A stretch of 64,000 nucleotides of DNA from Roridomyces roridus. Lineage: Eukaryota > Basidiomycota > Agaricomycetes > Agaricales > Mycenaceae. Below are positions 23,791 to 33,826 of this stretch, in pieces. The notes below the pieces were generated by a model that saw nothing but the letters and a program-made list of their open reading frames with translations, did no database searches and was not told the DNA's origin. A program made the translations under genes and the position numbers. The DNA is taken from positions 1,612,001 to 1,676,000 of the forward strand of contig JARKIF010000009.1 of the NCBI GenBank assembly GCA_029378245.1, given 5' to 3'. Position 1 is the first letter of the stretch. The number at the start of each line of letters is the position of its first letter.

Positions 23791-25897
23791 ATGAACCTTC
23801 CCCAGCCTTGCTCCTGGGCCACTGGTTCTACCTTTTCTACCGCTCCGGTGGTCTCCATTCTAAATCAACAATCATCGAAGCCAGCAGAGCCACCCACCAG
23901 CTACCGAAAAGATCTTCTTTCGCCCGATGCTGTCCAAGCAAGCGCACCAAGGACCTCTACTCCCCCGGTGTCACTGAAATATCACTGGACCATTGGTGAA
24001 CTGCTCGGGCAAAGGAAGCTACGCTAGCGTCTATCTAGCACTCAATGCCAACACTGGCGATGTGATGGCTGTGAAACGAGTGGGGACACCGCAAGACCAG
24101 GATACTCGCCAAATTGCCATGGTCGAGGCGCTGAAACTCGAGAGCGAAACTTTGAGGGTTCGTGCGCTCATCATAGCGGCCGACATGCTTGTCTGACTTA
24201 GTGTCACAGGATCTTGAACACGTCAATATCGTCCAATTCCTCGGATTTGAGGAGACTAGGGAGCACTTGGACATGTGGGCAACTTCATTTATGCACACCC
24301 TCATCCATCTCACAGCACCAGATTCTTGGAATATGTTCCCGGCGGATCCATTATGAGCATACTTCTCAAGCACGGTAGATTCAGCGAAGACGTCACTAAA
24401 TGGTTTACCCAACAAATTCTTGTTGGTCTGGATTATATCCATTCCAAGGGAATTCTACATCGTGATCTCAAGTCGGACAACATCCTCGTCGACAAGACGG
24501 GCGTGTGCAAAATCTCCGACTTTGGAATCTCCAAGAAGGACGACGGGCTGGGACAGCACACACAGTTGGCGGGGACGGTGTATTGGATGGCCCCAGAAGT
24601 CGTTCAATCGAGCCGGAGGGGATATTCGTCCAAGGTTGACATATGGAGTTTGGCCTGCGTTGTGCAAGAAATGTGGAGCGGCAGTGAGTTTGCCCCGTTC
24701 ACTGTTCACCAAGTTTAATATGATATAGAAAGACCCTGGTTCGGTCAAGAATTGGTCGCCGTCATGCTCAAGGTGAGTCTTTCTCACACTCGACACGAGT
24801 TTCGAGTTGACTTTGCTGCTTAGCTACACAAGGACAAGCTACCGCCTCCGGTGCCTGCCGATGTGCATTTGACGAACCTTGCCTTGGATTTTCGTCAGAA
24901 ATGTTTTGCAATGTAAGGATCCCCTGGTCGTTTCGTTTTAAAACTTACGTCTCTTCTAGGGACCCCCAAGCGCGACCTTCAGCACAAGCTTTGAGCACCC
25001 ATCCTTATCTCGAGCTCACTCCCGGCTGGACTTTCCAGCTATCCGACATTGAGAAGTCGGTTCCTGCTGGCAGAAAGAGTAGCAGGACGCAGCCGAAATC
25101 GAACCTCATCCGTGCCCGCGACGCACCATAGACGCCCTCTTACCGACGTGCCTCCGGTTCCTAGACTCTGCCCATCTGGGCCCCTGAACCTACCTTCCAT
25201 TGATATCTCTGCTTTGCGGCCGCGGACAAAACGCAGTACCTCTCCACCGCCCATTGTCTACATTAAACCCCTCCAGACGCCTGTCCGGGGATCCTCACGC
25301 GATTCGATCTCTCCCCTCACTTCAGAGAGTCCGGGAACGGCGTCGCCACGGCTTCGTACGAAGAGATCCTTCTACGTAGTGAATCCCGACCCGGAACCCG
25401 ATGACCCTCGGGCAGATAGGCGTCCTTATGTTTACAACCCACCGCCGCTTCCGAGGGAATTCGACTCACGATTGTCTGTTGCACCAACATTGGTGCCAGC
25501 CATATCCATGCAAGATCTTGCTGGTCACCTGCGCACTTCCTCGGCGCGACGGTCAACATATCAGACGGTCGACTCGTATTCAAGCGATAGCGACACTGGA
25601 TATTCTCTCCTTTGGAATAAACCACCAGAAGAGATATCAGCACGTCCCAAAAGTATCATTGAAACCAGACAGGATGTTACTTGGGCGCCGCGACCAGATT
25701 TGGAGGAGGTGTACGGTCGCTTGGAGAAATTCTTCCCCAAGGTCAACTTGGATACGCCGAGCCCCACACAGAACGATAGGCAACGCAAGGCGCAAAGCAT
25801 TCGCATGGTTGTCGAGAACCGAGATCCCCGACTGCGAAGAGCAGCGACGACCGCAACCAAACTCTGGGGTCATCGGGTCGAAGAAATGATTCGATAG
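23791..25897 (+). CDS. BCK1/STE11-type MAP kinase kinase kinase
   Basis: Kinase domain: YHWTIGELLG then KGSYASVYLALN (Gly loop), VMAVKRV (Lys), LEHVNIVQFLGFEE, LEYVPGGSIMSILLKHGRF, ILHRDLKSDNIL (catalytic), KISDFGISKK (DFG), GTVYWMAPEVVQ and SSKVDIWSLACVVQEMWSG. This order matches MAPKKKs, closest in memory to yeast BCK1 of the cell-wall integrity pathway. The long C-terminal tail ends WAPRPDLEEVYGRLEKFFP and KLWGHRVEEMIR. Two +1 frame breaks are needed: in the Gly loop near 24007-24010 (GGG for GG) and near 25085-25130 where the tail changes frame. The ATG used is the last in-frame one before the domain. Its final ~100 bp recur at 45.7 kb. Confidence 0.82.
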
Positions 25898-26135
25898 ATA
25901 AATAAAATATCCCTCTACAATATTTTCGCCTTCACATTGCAAAGCGTAAATTCACATGTGAATTCGTAGTAGCATACAAGGGGGTATCGGTCCAGCACTC
26001 TCTCTCTCTCTCGCTCAGAAGTGCTCCTGAAGCATCGTTGAGTAACAGGATTCCAGCCATTGAAAGAAATGCACGTACCTTGGCAAAGGTGAATTCTACC
26101 TGTGCACATGAGTGATGGTCGCACGCCTCCTTCAA
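25797..26135. repeat. left copy of ~338-bp direct repeat bounding the insert
   Basis: This segment covers the last ~100 bp of the MAPKKK, the short gap, and the last coding parts of a NADPH oxidase on the other strand. It recurs in the same orientation at about 45701-46040 with high identity, apart from the first 25-30 bp. The two copies bracket about 19.6 kb of mobile DNA. Confidence 0.85.
26015..26135 (-). pseudogene. 3' end fragment of NADPH oxidase
   Basis: The minus strand encodes LKEACDHHSCAQVEFTFAK, then an intron and EHF plus stop. This is identical in layout to the end of the intact oxidase at 45920-46040. Homology stops abruptly after the codons for LKEA at 26135, where a perfect hairpin begins. 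This is presumably the original downstream end of the gene, severed by the insert, or the duplicated end. Confidence 0.85.
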
Positions 26136-26138
26136 GGT

Positions 26139-26171
26139 GCGGTATTGGAACCTGGCAGGTTCCAATACCGC
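26139..26171. repeat. perfect 15-bp hairpin at the insert's left border
   Basis: GCGGTATTGGAACCT and its exact complement are separated by GGC. It begins three bases after oxidase homology ends, so it marks a breakpoint or a transposon end. No Helitron-type CTRR end follows in either direction. From 26172 to 26610 I see no gene. Confidence 0.75.
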
Positions 26172-26610
26172 AAAATACCCAAACGGCTTGAGTAAGTTCC
26201 TTTGGCGCCAAGGTTGGGCATTTGAGTCGTGGATTCATGCCCGGATGTCGTTGGATCAAGCGGGGCTTCCACAGCGCCGTAATGAGAGAATCCCGGCGCC
26301 GAAAGTGTTGCAAGAGGGTCTTTAGTAGTGGCTCGAGTGATTTTGTTTGCAGAGGAGCAATGCTACAGGCAGAGGGAGGCCGGGGAGGGGGGGACACAAG
26401 CTGAGCAGGGAATACAAGGGAGTGATGATCAGTGATCGGACTTGAAACTCCGCACTTTACGGCATCATGAGGCAGCCTATCAATGCCTCGCGATCAGCAA
26501 CAGACTAAGTCGGCCAATGGCCATTGTGGTACTTAGCAGAAAGAGAAAAGGATGTTGACATGGCAATGTTGATGGAAACCAAACCCAGCCACATTGAGCC
26601 ACATTCCTGG

Positions 26611-27454
26611 CACTCCTGACTTTCCGCCTCACACGTGCCGCCCGATTTAGTAATTTGATGGGGGCAGTGTGGGGCAGTGCTCTCGGCAGTTTCTTCGGCC
26701 GTCAATCACATCATGTCTGGGAGTCCCTCTCACCTCACCACCTTCCTCGCCCTGCTCATCGCCGGCCCCACCGCCCTCGTAGACTCTCGCATTTGCTCTC
26801 CCTCTCTCCCATAAGCGGCCTCGCATCATGTTCCTTCCTCGCCCACGCCGCTTTGTGCTCCACTTCCTGCCCACCAAGCATTCCGCCCACGCCCGTCGTA
26901 GTATGGCGTTGCAGCACACGTCAACCTCCACATCGCTCACACACCTGCACGCTGCACTCGCCCACGCTGCACTCGCCCACGCCCATGATACCTCCTTCTG
27001 ACAGGACAGGACCGACCACCACTCGCCTGCACGCCCGCCTGGCCACTCGCTCGTCACACCGCTTCCCGCGGATCTCGCCACACGCCCTCGCTCATCTCCT
27101 GCCCACAGCCACTCGCTGTGGCGACGTATGCCCGGTTGACGGCTGCGCGAGGCTCTCACGCTGTGTGTCATCCCAATTCGCAACGCTCGAGCCTCGGCTT
27201 ACTTACCACTACACAGTTATCCGTGTATCATTTATGTTCTCAATGTCTATGCGTCCGTTCCCTACCTCTGTCGTGTCATATAGTACTTGTACAATTGTGC
27301 TGTCTGAGGACTTGAGGACTTAGCGATTGCGATTTGGGTTTCTTGCCGTGTGATCTGATCACTGGTCCATCAGCTGCCGAACATGCACAGCCAAGCACGG
27401 CCCCCATCAAATTACTAAATCGGGCGGCACGTGTGAGGCGGAAAGTACGCAAGT
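26611..27454. mobile_element. non-autonomous Mutator-like element
   Basis: An 844-bp segment with long terminal inverted repeats. The best-conserved 47 bp are 26619-26665 and 27400-27446, identical when one is inverted (they begin ACTTTCCGCCTCACACGTG), with weaker similarity further in. The 9-bp direct repeat CATTCCTGG lies just outside at 26602-26610 and 27455-27463. Long inverted repeats with a 9-bp target duplication are typical of Mutator-like elements. The interior is C-rich, includes a small tandem repeat (CACGCTGCACTCGCC) near 26948, and has no transposase, so the element would depend on one elsewhere. Confidence 0.65.
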
Positions 27455-27712
27455 CATTCCTGGATCCGGAGGTTCCAGGTCTGATCGCAGAATAATTTGG
27501 CGTTTTCTCCATTTTCTCCCACGCTCCTATTGGTTGATGGCGGGACATTAGAAACCCCGGTGAGGGAGTGTGTGCAGCGGCGCACGGACGAGTGGGCAGC
27601 ATCCTTCAGTTCCATTCATTTGTGCTCTTCGTGGAAGACAGAGGACCCAGGTCTGCCCGGAGGGTGGTGCTATTGATGACTACATTGATGACTATCACGA
27701 CGCCTTGGAATG

Positions 27713-28327
27713 TTCAATCTCATCTTCTATGGCCTCCACTTCTTCCTCTTTGGCTATGGCTGGCACAGTCAGGCAAGTAGCTTCATCGTTGTAGGTGTCT
27801 CCTTACCCCTGTTCCCAGGCCACAAACACGAAGCTTGCCGCGCTCAACGGGCTCAAGTTCTCGGTCTGGACGTCTCGTGGTGCCGGCCTGGTCCTCGCAT
27901 TCGATGGTGGTCTCATCCTTATCCCCATGTTGCGCAATATCATCAAGGTCGTCCGTCCCAAGCTCACGTGGCTTTTCCCTGCGGACGAGAACATCTGGTT
28001 CCACCGGCAGGTTGCCTACTCAATGGCTTTCTGGGCAATGGTGCACACAACCGCGCACTACGTTAACTTTATTAACGTCGAGCGAACTCGTACGTGCCTA
28101 TCCAGAGTGCCCAGAGTCATTCTAACTTGTCTCTAGAGGTTCGGAAACAAATTGCCCTCCAAATCCACTACACCCAGCCCGGTGGCATAACGGGGCACTT
28201 CATGCTCCTCATCATGTTGCTCATGTACACCACAGCCTCCCAGAAGATCCGCACCCAGTGTTTCGAGGCATTTTGGTACACCCATCATCTCGCCTTCTTC
28301 TTCATGCTCGGCCTCTACACCCACGCA
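27713..28327 (+). pseudogene. inverted, near-identical copy of NADPH oxidase 5' region
   Basis: The 615 bp correspond to 47898-47284 of the intact gene on the opposite strand, introns included: FNLIFYGLHFFLFGYGWHSQ, then ATNTKLAALNGLKFSVWTSR, HRQVAYSMAFWAMVHTTAHY and EAFWYTHHLAFFFMLGLYTH. The ATG exon start and everything after the heme-binding helices are missing. Because introns are present and identical, this is a DNA-level copy, not a retrocopy, and it must be recent. The upstream stretch 27464-27712 shows no gene. Confidence 0.9.
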
Positions 28328-28342
28328 GCATTGAAGTGGAGA

Positions 28343-29568
28343 CACATCTCAGTCGGTAATGAGAAAACCTGTTTGGCAAGGGTCTCTTCACGAGTGACGG
28401 GCAGGCTGGCATCCAGGCCGTCGTGTACCAACTCCTCCCACTTCTGCTGCTCCTTGAGCATGGGCCAACACAAGTCACAATGACATTGTGTCAGTGTAGC
28501 AGGATGCTCATCGTGCTTGTGAGGGCACCCGTATCAATGTCCCTCCACTGAGATGCCGGGCCTGCACAAGTTGATATGGTGGTTCATAACAACTGAATGC
28601 TTGTCAGCACCACCTTTGCTTGCATCAATGGCTGCAGAGCAATTCGTCTACTGATTCCCCATCAAGGTGCCTGGTCTCGATAGCACGGACAAGGCGAGAG
28701 CATTCCAGATCCGAATCAATTGCTTGGAGCCATTTGGTGTATACTGACGCTTTCAGGAGGCTATCAGTGATGTGTGCTGAGTATTGAGCGGCCTCGCGGA
28801 TGTATAGATCATTAAATTTTTGATGGTATTCCTTGCGCTCCATCCCACAATAACATTCAACCGTGGTTGTTGCACTGTTCTCTCACCAGAGCCAGAGCCC
28901 AGGTTGATTGGTGTGGGTTTGGGGTTGCCCAGGCGGCTGTGATGGAGCGCATGTTTAGGCGGCGTCGTGACCTTAACACAATCCTCTTGCACCCATTTGA
29001 TGAACTTACTATGGGCATTATCTCGTCCCGAGCCTGGTGCCGTGTCCGGCCACACCGCTGGCCAGGGCCCGTACTCCTTCTTCCCCTTGTCCTTCAAGCT
29101 GGAAGCCTGCTGCCGAGCAGGAACACTGGAAAGCCAAGACACACACCGAGTCAACAGAACTACGGTATATTTGGAGACGACGAGTGGGTAGCGCGTATGG
29201 CGAGGACGACAAGACAGTAAACAACAAGAGAAGACTCTGTATGTAAGCGACCATGTGATCTGTAAGCCGACGGGTTTACACAAGCATTTATTGAATGCAG
29301 CAATGAGGGTTTCGACAGGGATGTCGTGGAGGCTGGGAGTGATGTATTTGGCATCGGGAGGCAGCACCAGTAAATGGTTCAACCTTTGTTGGATTTTGGC
29401 GGGGTCGTCATTGAACTTGGCCCATAATTTATCTCCAACACCTTTAAATTGGTTGCAACGCCAATTGTTCAATCCACGGGCCCCCACTTTCAGCCCATAC
29501 AGCTCGGCGACGTCACCATGGAGCTACTCCATCTGGTGCTGAAAGCGCCAGCGGCACCCGACATGGTA
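28343..29568 (-). pseudogene. decayed ORF fragments of unknown (probably mobile) origin
   Basis: Minus-strand pieces read ELYGLKVGARGLNNWRCNQF, then GDKLWAKFNDDPAKIQQRLN and ITPSLHDIPVETLIAAFNKC. In other frames come YGPWPAVWPDTAPGSG, EYHQKFNDLYIREAAQYSAH and CDLCWPMLKEQQKWEEL. The frame changes several times and there is no clean start, so the gene is broken. I do not recognise a family with confidence. Its left edge abuts the inverted oxidase copy, and its right edge is cut by the MITE-like element at 29575. Confidence 0.5.
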
Positions 29569-29574
29569 GTGAAA

Positions 29575-29783
29575 TAGGTGCGTTCAAAGTTAAAATTTCA
29601 CCCGGTGTGAAACGGGTTGTGCAACGGGTTTTGGGTTTCCACAACGAGTGTCGCACCGGGTTTTTTCGATGGTGCGTTCAAAGTTGAAACCCGTTGTGAT
29701 GGCTGGTTTGACGGCGGCTAAGAAGCACTACCCGCTGATCCGGTGATTACCGATGCAGGAACTCGGCAGCAACCCATCACAAC
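29575..29783. mobile_element. left half of a MITE-like element split by a retrotransposon
   Basis: Begins TAGGTGCGTTCAAAGTT, whose inverse AACTTTGAACGCACCTA ends the right half at 40133. The flanking TA at each end suits a Tc1/mariner-type target. An inner copy of the terminal motif occurs at about 29669 (GGTGCGTTCAAAGTTGA). The chromovirus array is inserted at ACAAC (29779-29783). Confidence 0.65.
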
Positions 29784-30258
29784 TGTCACGCGCTGATCTA
29801 TTTGCGCACGTGACAACGCCAAACAAACCAGATAAGCATTGGCGCCGTACAGCGCTAAAGTCCTGGGAACCCCGTCTCGATCGGATTGAGGAAGAAGCCG
29901 AGGAAGACATTATTTAAAGACGTGGGACAGTTTCATATTTATGAACGACAGCGTGGATGAGGGAAGGAGTTTTCGATCAGTGAACTGTCAGATCATGACA
30001 GGCTTCTATGATGAACACGGTGTAGACATGACAATAGGAGACGACAACGGTGCAGGACAATAGTGCATGTCGGAAGCCAGGACAATTAGTGTAGCATCGT
30101 AGATCTATTCCTCATAGTATAAAAGCAGTAGCTAGTCGTCGTATTCTGTACCCTCTCCTAGACTTTTATTCAGTTCATTTTACGAGCTTTAGTAGCGCAC
30201 TACCCAATCCTCAGCATCTTACCGCTGTTGGACGCGTGAAACAAGTCTTGTCGTGACA
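29784..30258 (+). repeat. LTR 1 (left outer LTR)
   Basis: 475 bp, TGTCACGCGC...GTCGTGACA. It contains a TATA box (TATAAAAG, 30118-30125) and downstream TAGACTTTTATT (30159-30170), the likely transcript start and priming arm. Its first 80 bp differ from LTR 2 and LTR 3 at several sites, while its 3' part matches LTR 3. Confidence 0.93.
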
Positions 30259-30259
30259 T

Positions 30260-30271
30260 AATAAAAGTCTA
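30260..30271 (+). promoter_or_regulatory. self-priming primer-binding site
   Basis: AATAAAAGTCTA, immediately after the LTR, is the exact 12-nt complement of TAGACTTTTATT (30159-30170) inside the LTR. In Tf1/sushi elements the mRNA 5' end anneals to the PBS in place of a tRNA. The same pairing is present in copy 2 (after 33826). Confidence 0.75.
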
Positions 30272-30761
30272 CCCTCATACCGCTCATACCTCCCCCCCGA
30301 CATATCCTTTCCATACGCCTCGGCGTCCCTCCCCCACTACTTGGTCTCTCGTAATTGAAGATCCATTCATACCTCAAACGTCACGTCGTTAAATCGCGAC
30401 GTTAAATAAGCGCCCATCTCGTTGTCGAACTATTTTGATAGACAGTCGCTGTGCTACGGGAAACGTTGAGTCCGTCCCCGCACAATAGCAGACGTTGGCG
30501 TTCGGGTGGCAATCTTCGGAGAGTACCCTCGCGCAGATACCGGGAGAGTCGTAGAAGGCCCGGGTCTGTTCTATCGGCAAGCGTTACGACCGAGAAACCC
30601 ACCACCGGCTTCGTGCCGCTCCTACCCAAGCCGCGACGGCGTTTCGCGCACCCTCATCCTCCTCTTCCGGCACCTCTAGCCGTGAAGCCAACTCCGTAGC
30701 GGACCAACTCTTGGCCGCTTCCGCCACCACCCACCACACCTTTCATACCGCCGCCCCTGCC

Positions 30762-31877
30762 ATGTCCCATCACGGCAGCCCCATCCCCTATGACCAGCCT
30801 CAGGCTGGTTACTCGTACCCTCCCCAACAAATTTACCCCTCCCGCCCTCCTACCCGTTCTCCCCCTCGCCCCCTTCCCACACGACCCGACTCACAACCCC
30901 CCGCCCAGCCTGGCCTGACTGAGTTACTTCAGGCCCTCCCCCCACGCCCGGCACCAGCAAAGATGACGCTGGCCCGGATGCCCCCGCCGTTTGACGGCAA
31001 CGACAAATCCAAGTGGGAAACTTGGATCGACAACGTCACGACTTACCTCATGGCGTATGAACACGATTTCGATTCGGATCATAGACGAATCTTTTTCGTG
31101 CTCTCGTTGCTGGGCGACGAGAAGAGTAGTGCGTGTCCGGCCGGAAACTGGTCACGCAATTGGAAGGCGAAACACTTTCGCCTTGATCAACCCCGTCCCT
31201 CCTTTGCGGAGTTTATGACGGAGTTGGAGTCGACGTTCGCGGATCAGAACGTCAAGGAGACGGCGCTGTTGCGCCTGATGAACACTCGGCAGGGAACGTC
31301 CACCCTGGCCGACTTCCTCCAGTCGTTCGAGCTGAACGCGGAGCAGGCGGGCTACGCGCCCGGAAATGTGCTGCACGACACCTTTTTGTGCCAAGCACTG
31401 GAAATCCTGGTCTCGGACCAGGTACGCAAGCAGCTGTACGCTGGTGGCGTCGAGATCCCGGGGACCTACCCCGGATTGAAAAGCCGGTTGATGACGATCA
31501 ACGGCATCATTGAGCGCGGGAAGCTCATTAACTCTCGCTGGGGAGCGGGAGGTGGAATGTTCTGGACGCCGGCGCAACAGCAGCCGCCGCCCAAATTCCC
31601 CAAGGCCACGGCACTGGTGCCGCCGCCTAGACCTCAGGGGACAGCCCCCCATCTAGCCACTCGGGTCACTCCCGGAAACCCGGCGCCGATGGATGTGGAC
31701 CGAACACGGCAGGCCGCGTTCAAATGCTATAATTGTGGCAAGGAGGGCCACATGAAGCGGGAGTGCCCGGAGCCTCCCAAGAAGCGTTTTAATATCCGGT
31801 CGATCAAGACCGATGATTATTCTCAGGAGGATCTGCAGGCGTTGGCCACGATCCTCCGTGAGAAGGGTTTTTGCTAG
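30762..31877 (+). CDS. gag: chromovirus Gag, copy 1
   Basis: The first ATG of the open frame (MSHHGSPIPYDQPQ) gives about 371 residues. It has a Pro-rich N-terminus, then the capsid-like region (PPPFDGNDKSKWETWIDNVT, FADQNVKETALLRLMNTRQG, TLADFLQSFELNAEQ), and a single CCHC zinc knuckle (CYNCGKEGHMKREC) near the end. The stop TAG is overlapped by pol in the -1 frame. It is about 90% or more similar to copy 2 by eye. Confidence 0.92.
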   Translation: MSHHGSPIPYDQPQAGYSYPPQQIYPSRPPTRSPPRPLPTRPDSQPPAQPGLTELLQALPPRPAPAKMTLARMPPPFDGNDKSKWETWIDNVTTYLMAYEHDFDSDHRRIFFVLSLLGDEKSSACPAGNWSRNWKAKHFRLDQPRPSFAEFMTELESTFADQNVKETALLRLMNTRQGTSTLADFLQSFELNAEQAGYAPGNVLHDTFLCQALEILVSDQVRKQLYAGGVEIPGTYPGLKSRLMTINGIIERGKLINSRWGAGGGMFWTPAQQQPPPKFPKATALVPPPRPQGTAPHLATRVTPGNPAPMDVDRTRQAAFKCYNCGKEGHMKRECPEPPKKRFNIRSIKTDDYSQEDLQALATILREKGFC

Positions 31878-31908
31878 GGCGCCCGGTCAAGGCCGAACCG
31901 GTGTGCCC
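31865..31908 (+). promoter_or_regulatory. -1 ribosomal frameshift signal between gag and pol
   Basis: The heptamer G-GGT-TTT (31865-31871) sits two codons before the gag stop, in the correct X-XXY-YYZ frame. A 5-nt spacer (TGCTA) follows, then an 11-bp stem: GGGCGC-CCGGT (31877-31887) pairs with ACCGG-(T)-GTGCCC (31897-31908) around the loop CAAGGCCGA. Slippage would place the ribosome on TTG CTA GGG, exactly the pol frame. It is conserved in copy 2 at 35417. Confidence 0.85.
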
Positions 31909-33484
31909 TCCTGTATCTATTATCCATGGACAGTTTACGCCGCTAGAGGCGGTTACGGACAGCACGAACAATGTGCAAAATAGTGTACCTGTAAATTATG
32001 TAGAAAAAACTAGCCTACAACGTAGTATACAAGAATTTCTTGTAGGCGAAGTAGAAAAGCCACAAAAAATACGTATTTTGGAGAATCAGAACCGGAAACG
32101 TAACTTAAAGAACCGACGCATGGATGACGAGAACAAGCGCTGGAGCGCTTTTAAAAAGGCCCCTGGAACCCAAACCAGTGATAAAAATAGTGAGAAGAAA
32201 AAGGGCGACGATGTCGCGGAGGCTCAATCCTCGAAAGAGGAGGTAGCGCCTAAGCATACACGGGTGCCGTTCGGTCTCAGGAAGAAAGAGGCTGTACAAT
32301 GGCTGGCACGCCGTGCTATGGGAGAGACGGAACAACGCCTAGCTCAGGAGCTGCGTGAGTTCCAAAGGCAACGTGTCCACCATGAGATGTTGGTGGCAGT
32401 CCAGCTGGAAGCACTGGACACGGGGAAAACACGTTCCATTCGTGCGTTGCTGGACAACGGGTGTACCACCACGTGCATGGACAGGGACTATGCTAAGGCC
32501 GAAGGCTTCGAGCTTAAAAAACTCGACATGCCGATTGTGGCCAGGAATGCCGACGGGACCGAGAACACGAAAGGCAAGATCACCCATTACGTGGAGATGA
32601 TCATGTCTATCGGCCCGCATGTCGAAAGACAGAAGTTCCTGATCACGGGCTTAGGCAAAGCACGTGTATTTATTGGGTACGACTGGTTGTTTAAACACAA
32701 CCCAGAGATCAACTGGCGGGACCAGACAATGAAGTTCAGCCGATGTCCGGCTGAGTGTGGCATGACCGGACTGGAAGCCGGAAAAGGTGTCACACGGGAG
32801 GAAGTGGTGGAAGAAGGCGAGTCGATCCTACTGGTCGACTTTGCGCCTGTTGTGGAGCTGCGGAGCAAGGCAACGCAGGCACAGCAGATGGCCGAACAGG
32901 CTTCGGCAGAAAAAGAGAAATTGACGGAAGACAAGATCCCGGAGCAATACCGGGAGTACGTCAAGGTTTTCGCAAAAGAGTCTTTTGACTCATTGCCGGA
33001 GAAACGGCCTTGGGACCATGCGATCGAGTTAAAGCCCGGATCAAAGGCTGTCGATTGCAAGATCTATCCACTCTCGTTGGGCGAACAAGAAAAGCTGAAC
33101 GAGTTTCTTGAAGAGAATCTCAAGAGTGGACGGATCAGACCATCCAAGTCGCCGATGGCCTCGGCATTTTTCTTTATTAAAAAGAAGGACGGGTCCCTTC
33201 GACCGGTACAGGATTACCGGAAGCTCAACGAGATGACGGTGAAGAACAAGTACCCGTTGCCTCTAATCTCGGAGCTGGTCAACAAACTCCGAGGAGCGAG
33301 ATTCTTCTCCAAGCTTGACATACGTTGGGGTTACAACAACGTACGGATCATGTCACGCGCTGACCTATTTGCGCACGTGACAACGCCAAATAAACCACAT
33401 ATACATTGGCGCCGTACAGCGTTAAAGTCATGGGAACCCCGTCTCGATCGGATTGAGGAAGAAGTCGAGGAAGACATTATTTAA
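31871..33484 (+). pseudogene. pol: chromovirus Pol, copy 1, truncated in RT
   Basis: Open in the -1 frame from the gag end. The protease-like motif is ALLDNGCTTTCMD. RT begins with HAIELKPGSKAVDCKIYPLS, then GSLRPVQDYRKLNEMTVKNK and FFSKLDIRWGYNNVRI. At 33350 the coding sequence jumps directly into LTR 2, so the YLDD box, RNase H, integrase and chromodomain are missing; the ORF then reads through 134 bp of LTR to a stop. This copy retains the codons that are broken in copy 2. Confidence 0.92.
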
Positions 33485-33826
33485 AGATGTGGGAACAGTT
33501 TCATATTTATAAACGACAGCGTGGATGAGGGAAGGAGTTTTCGATCAGTGAACTGTCAGATCATGACAGGCTTCTATGATGAACACGGTGTAGACATGAC
33601 AATAGGAGACGACAACGGTGCAGGACAATAGTGCATGTCGGAAGCCAGGACAATTAGTGTAGCATCGTAGATCTATTCCTCATAGTATAAAAGCAGTAGC
33701 TAGTCGTCGTATTCTGTACCCTCTCCTAGACTTTTATTCAGTTCATTTTACGAGCTTTAGTAGCGCACTACCCAATCCACAGCATCTTACCGCTGTTGGA
33801 CGCGTGAAACAAGTCTTGTCGTGACA
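33351..33826 (+). repeat. LTR 2 (middle LTR)
   Basis: 476 bp with the same ends as LTR 1. It is shared between the two internal copies. Its 5' part resembles LTR 3 more than LTR 1, while in the 3' part LTR 1 and LTR 3 agree against it, so the three are mosaics. Copy 2's PBS (AATAAAAGTCTA) follows directly. Confidence 0.93.

Noticed and set aside
26136..26600. Hairpin as a Helitron 3' end
   Set aside because: No CTRR terminus follows the hairpin in either orientation and no Rep/helicase ORF is present.
27710..28483. An independent second oxidase gene
   Set aside because: The copy lacks the start codon and all FAD/NADPH domains and ends abruptly at 28327.
28343..29568. Calling these fragments a KDZ transposase
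   Set aside because: The text is reminiscent of ORFs near such elements, but no catalytic motif is visible, so the name is not supported.
30451..30699. 82-codon frame before gag, present in both retrotransposon copies
   Set aside because: It has no ATG (GTG at the first position); conservation reflects the recent duplication.
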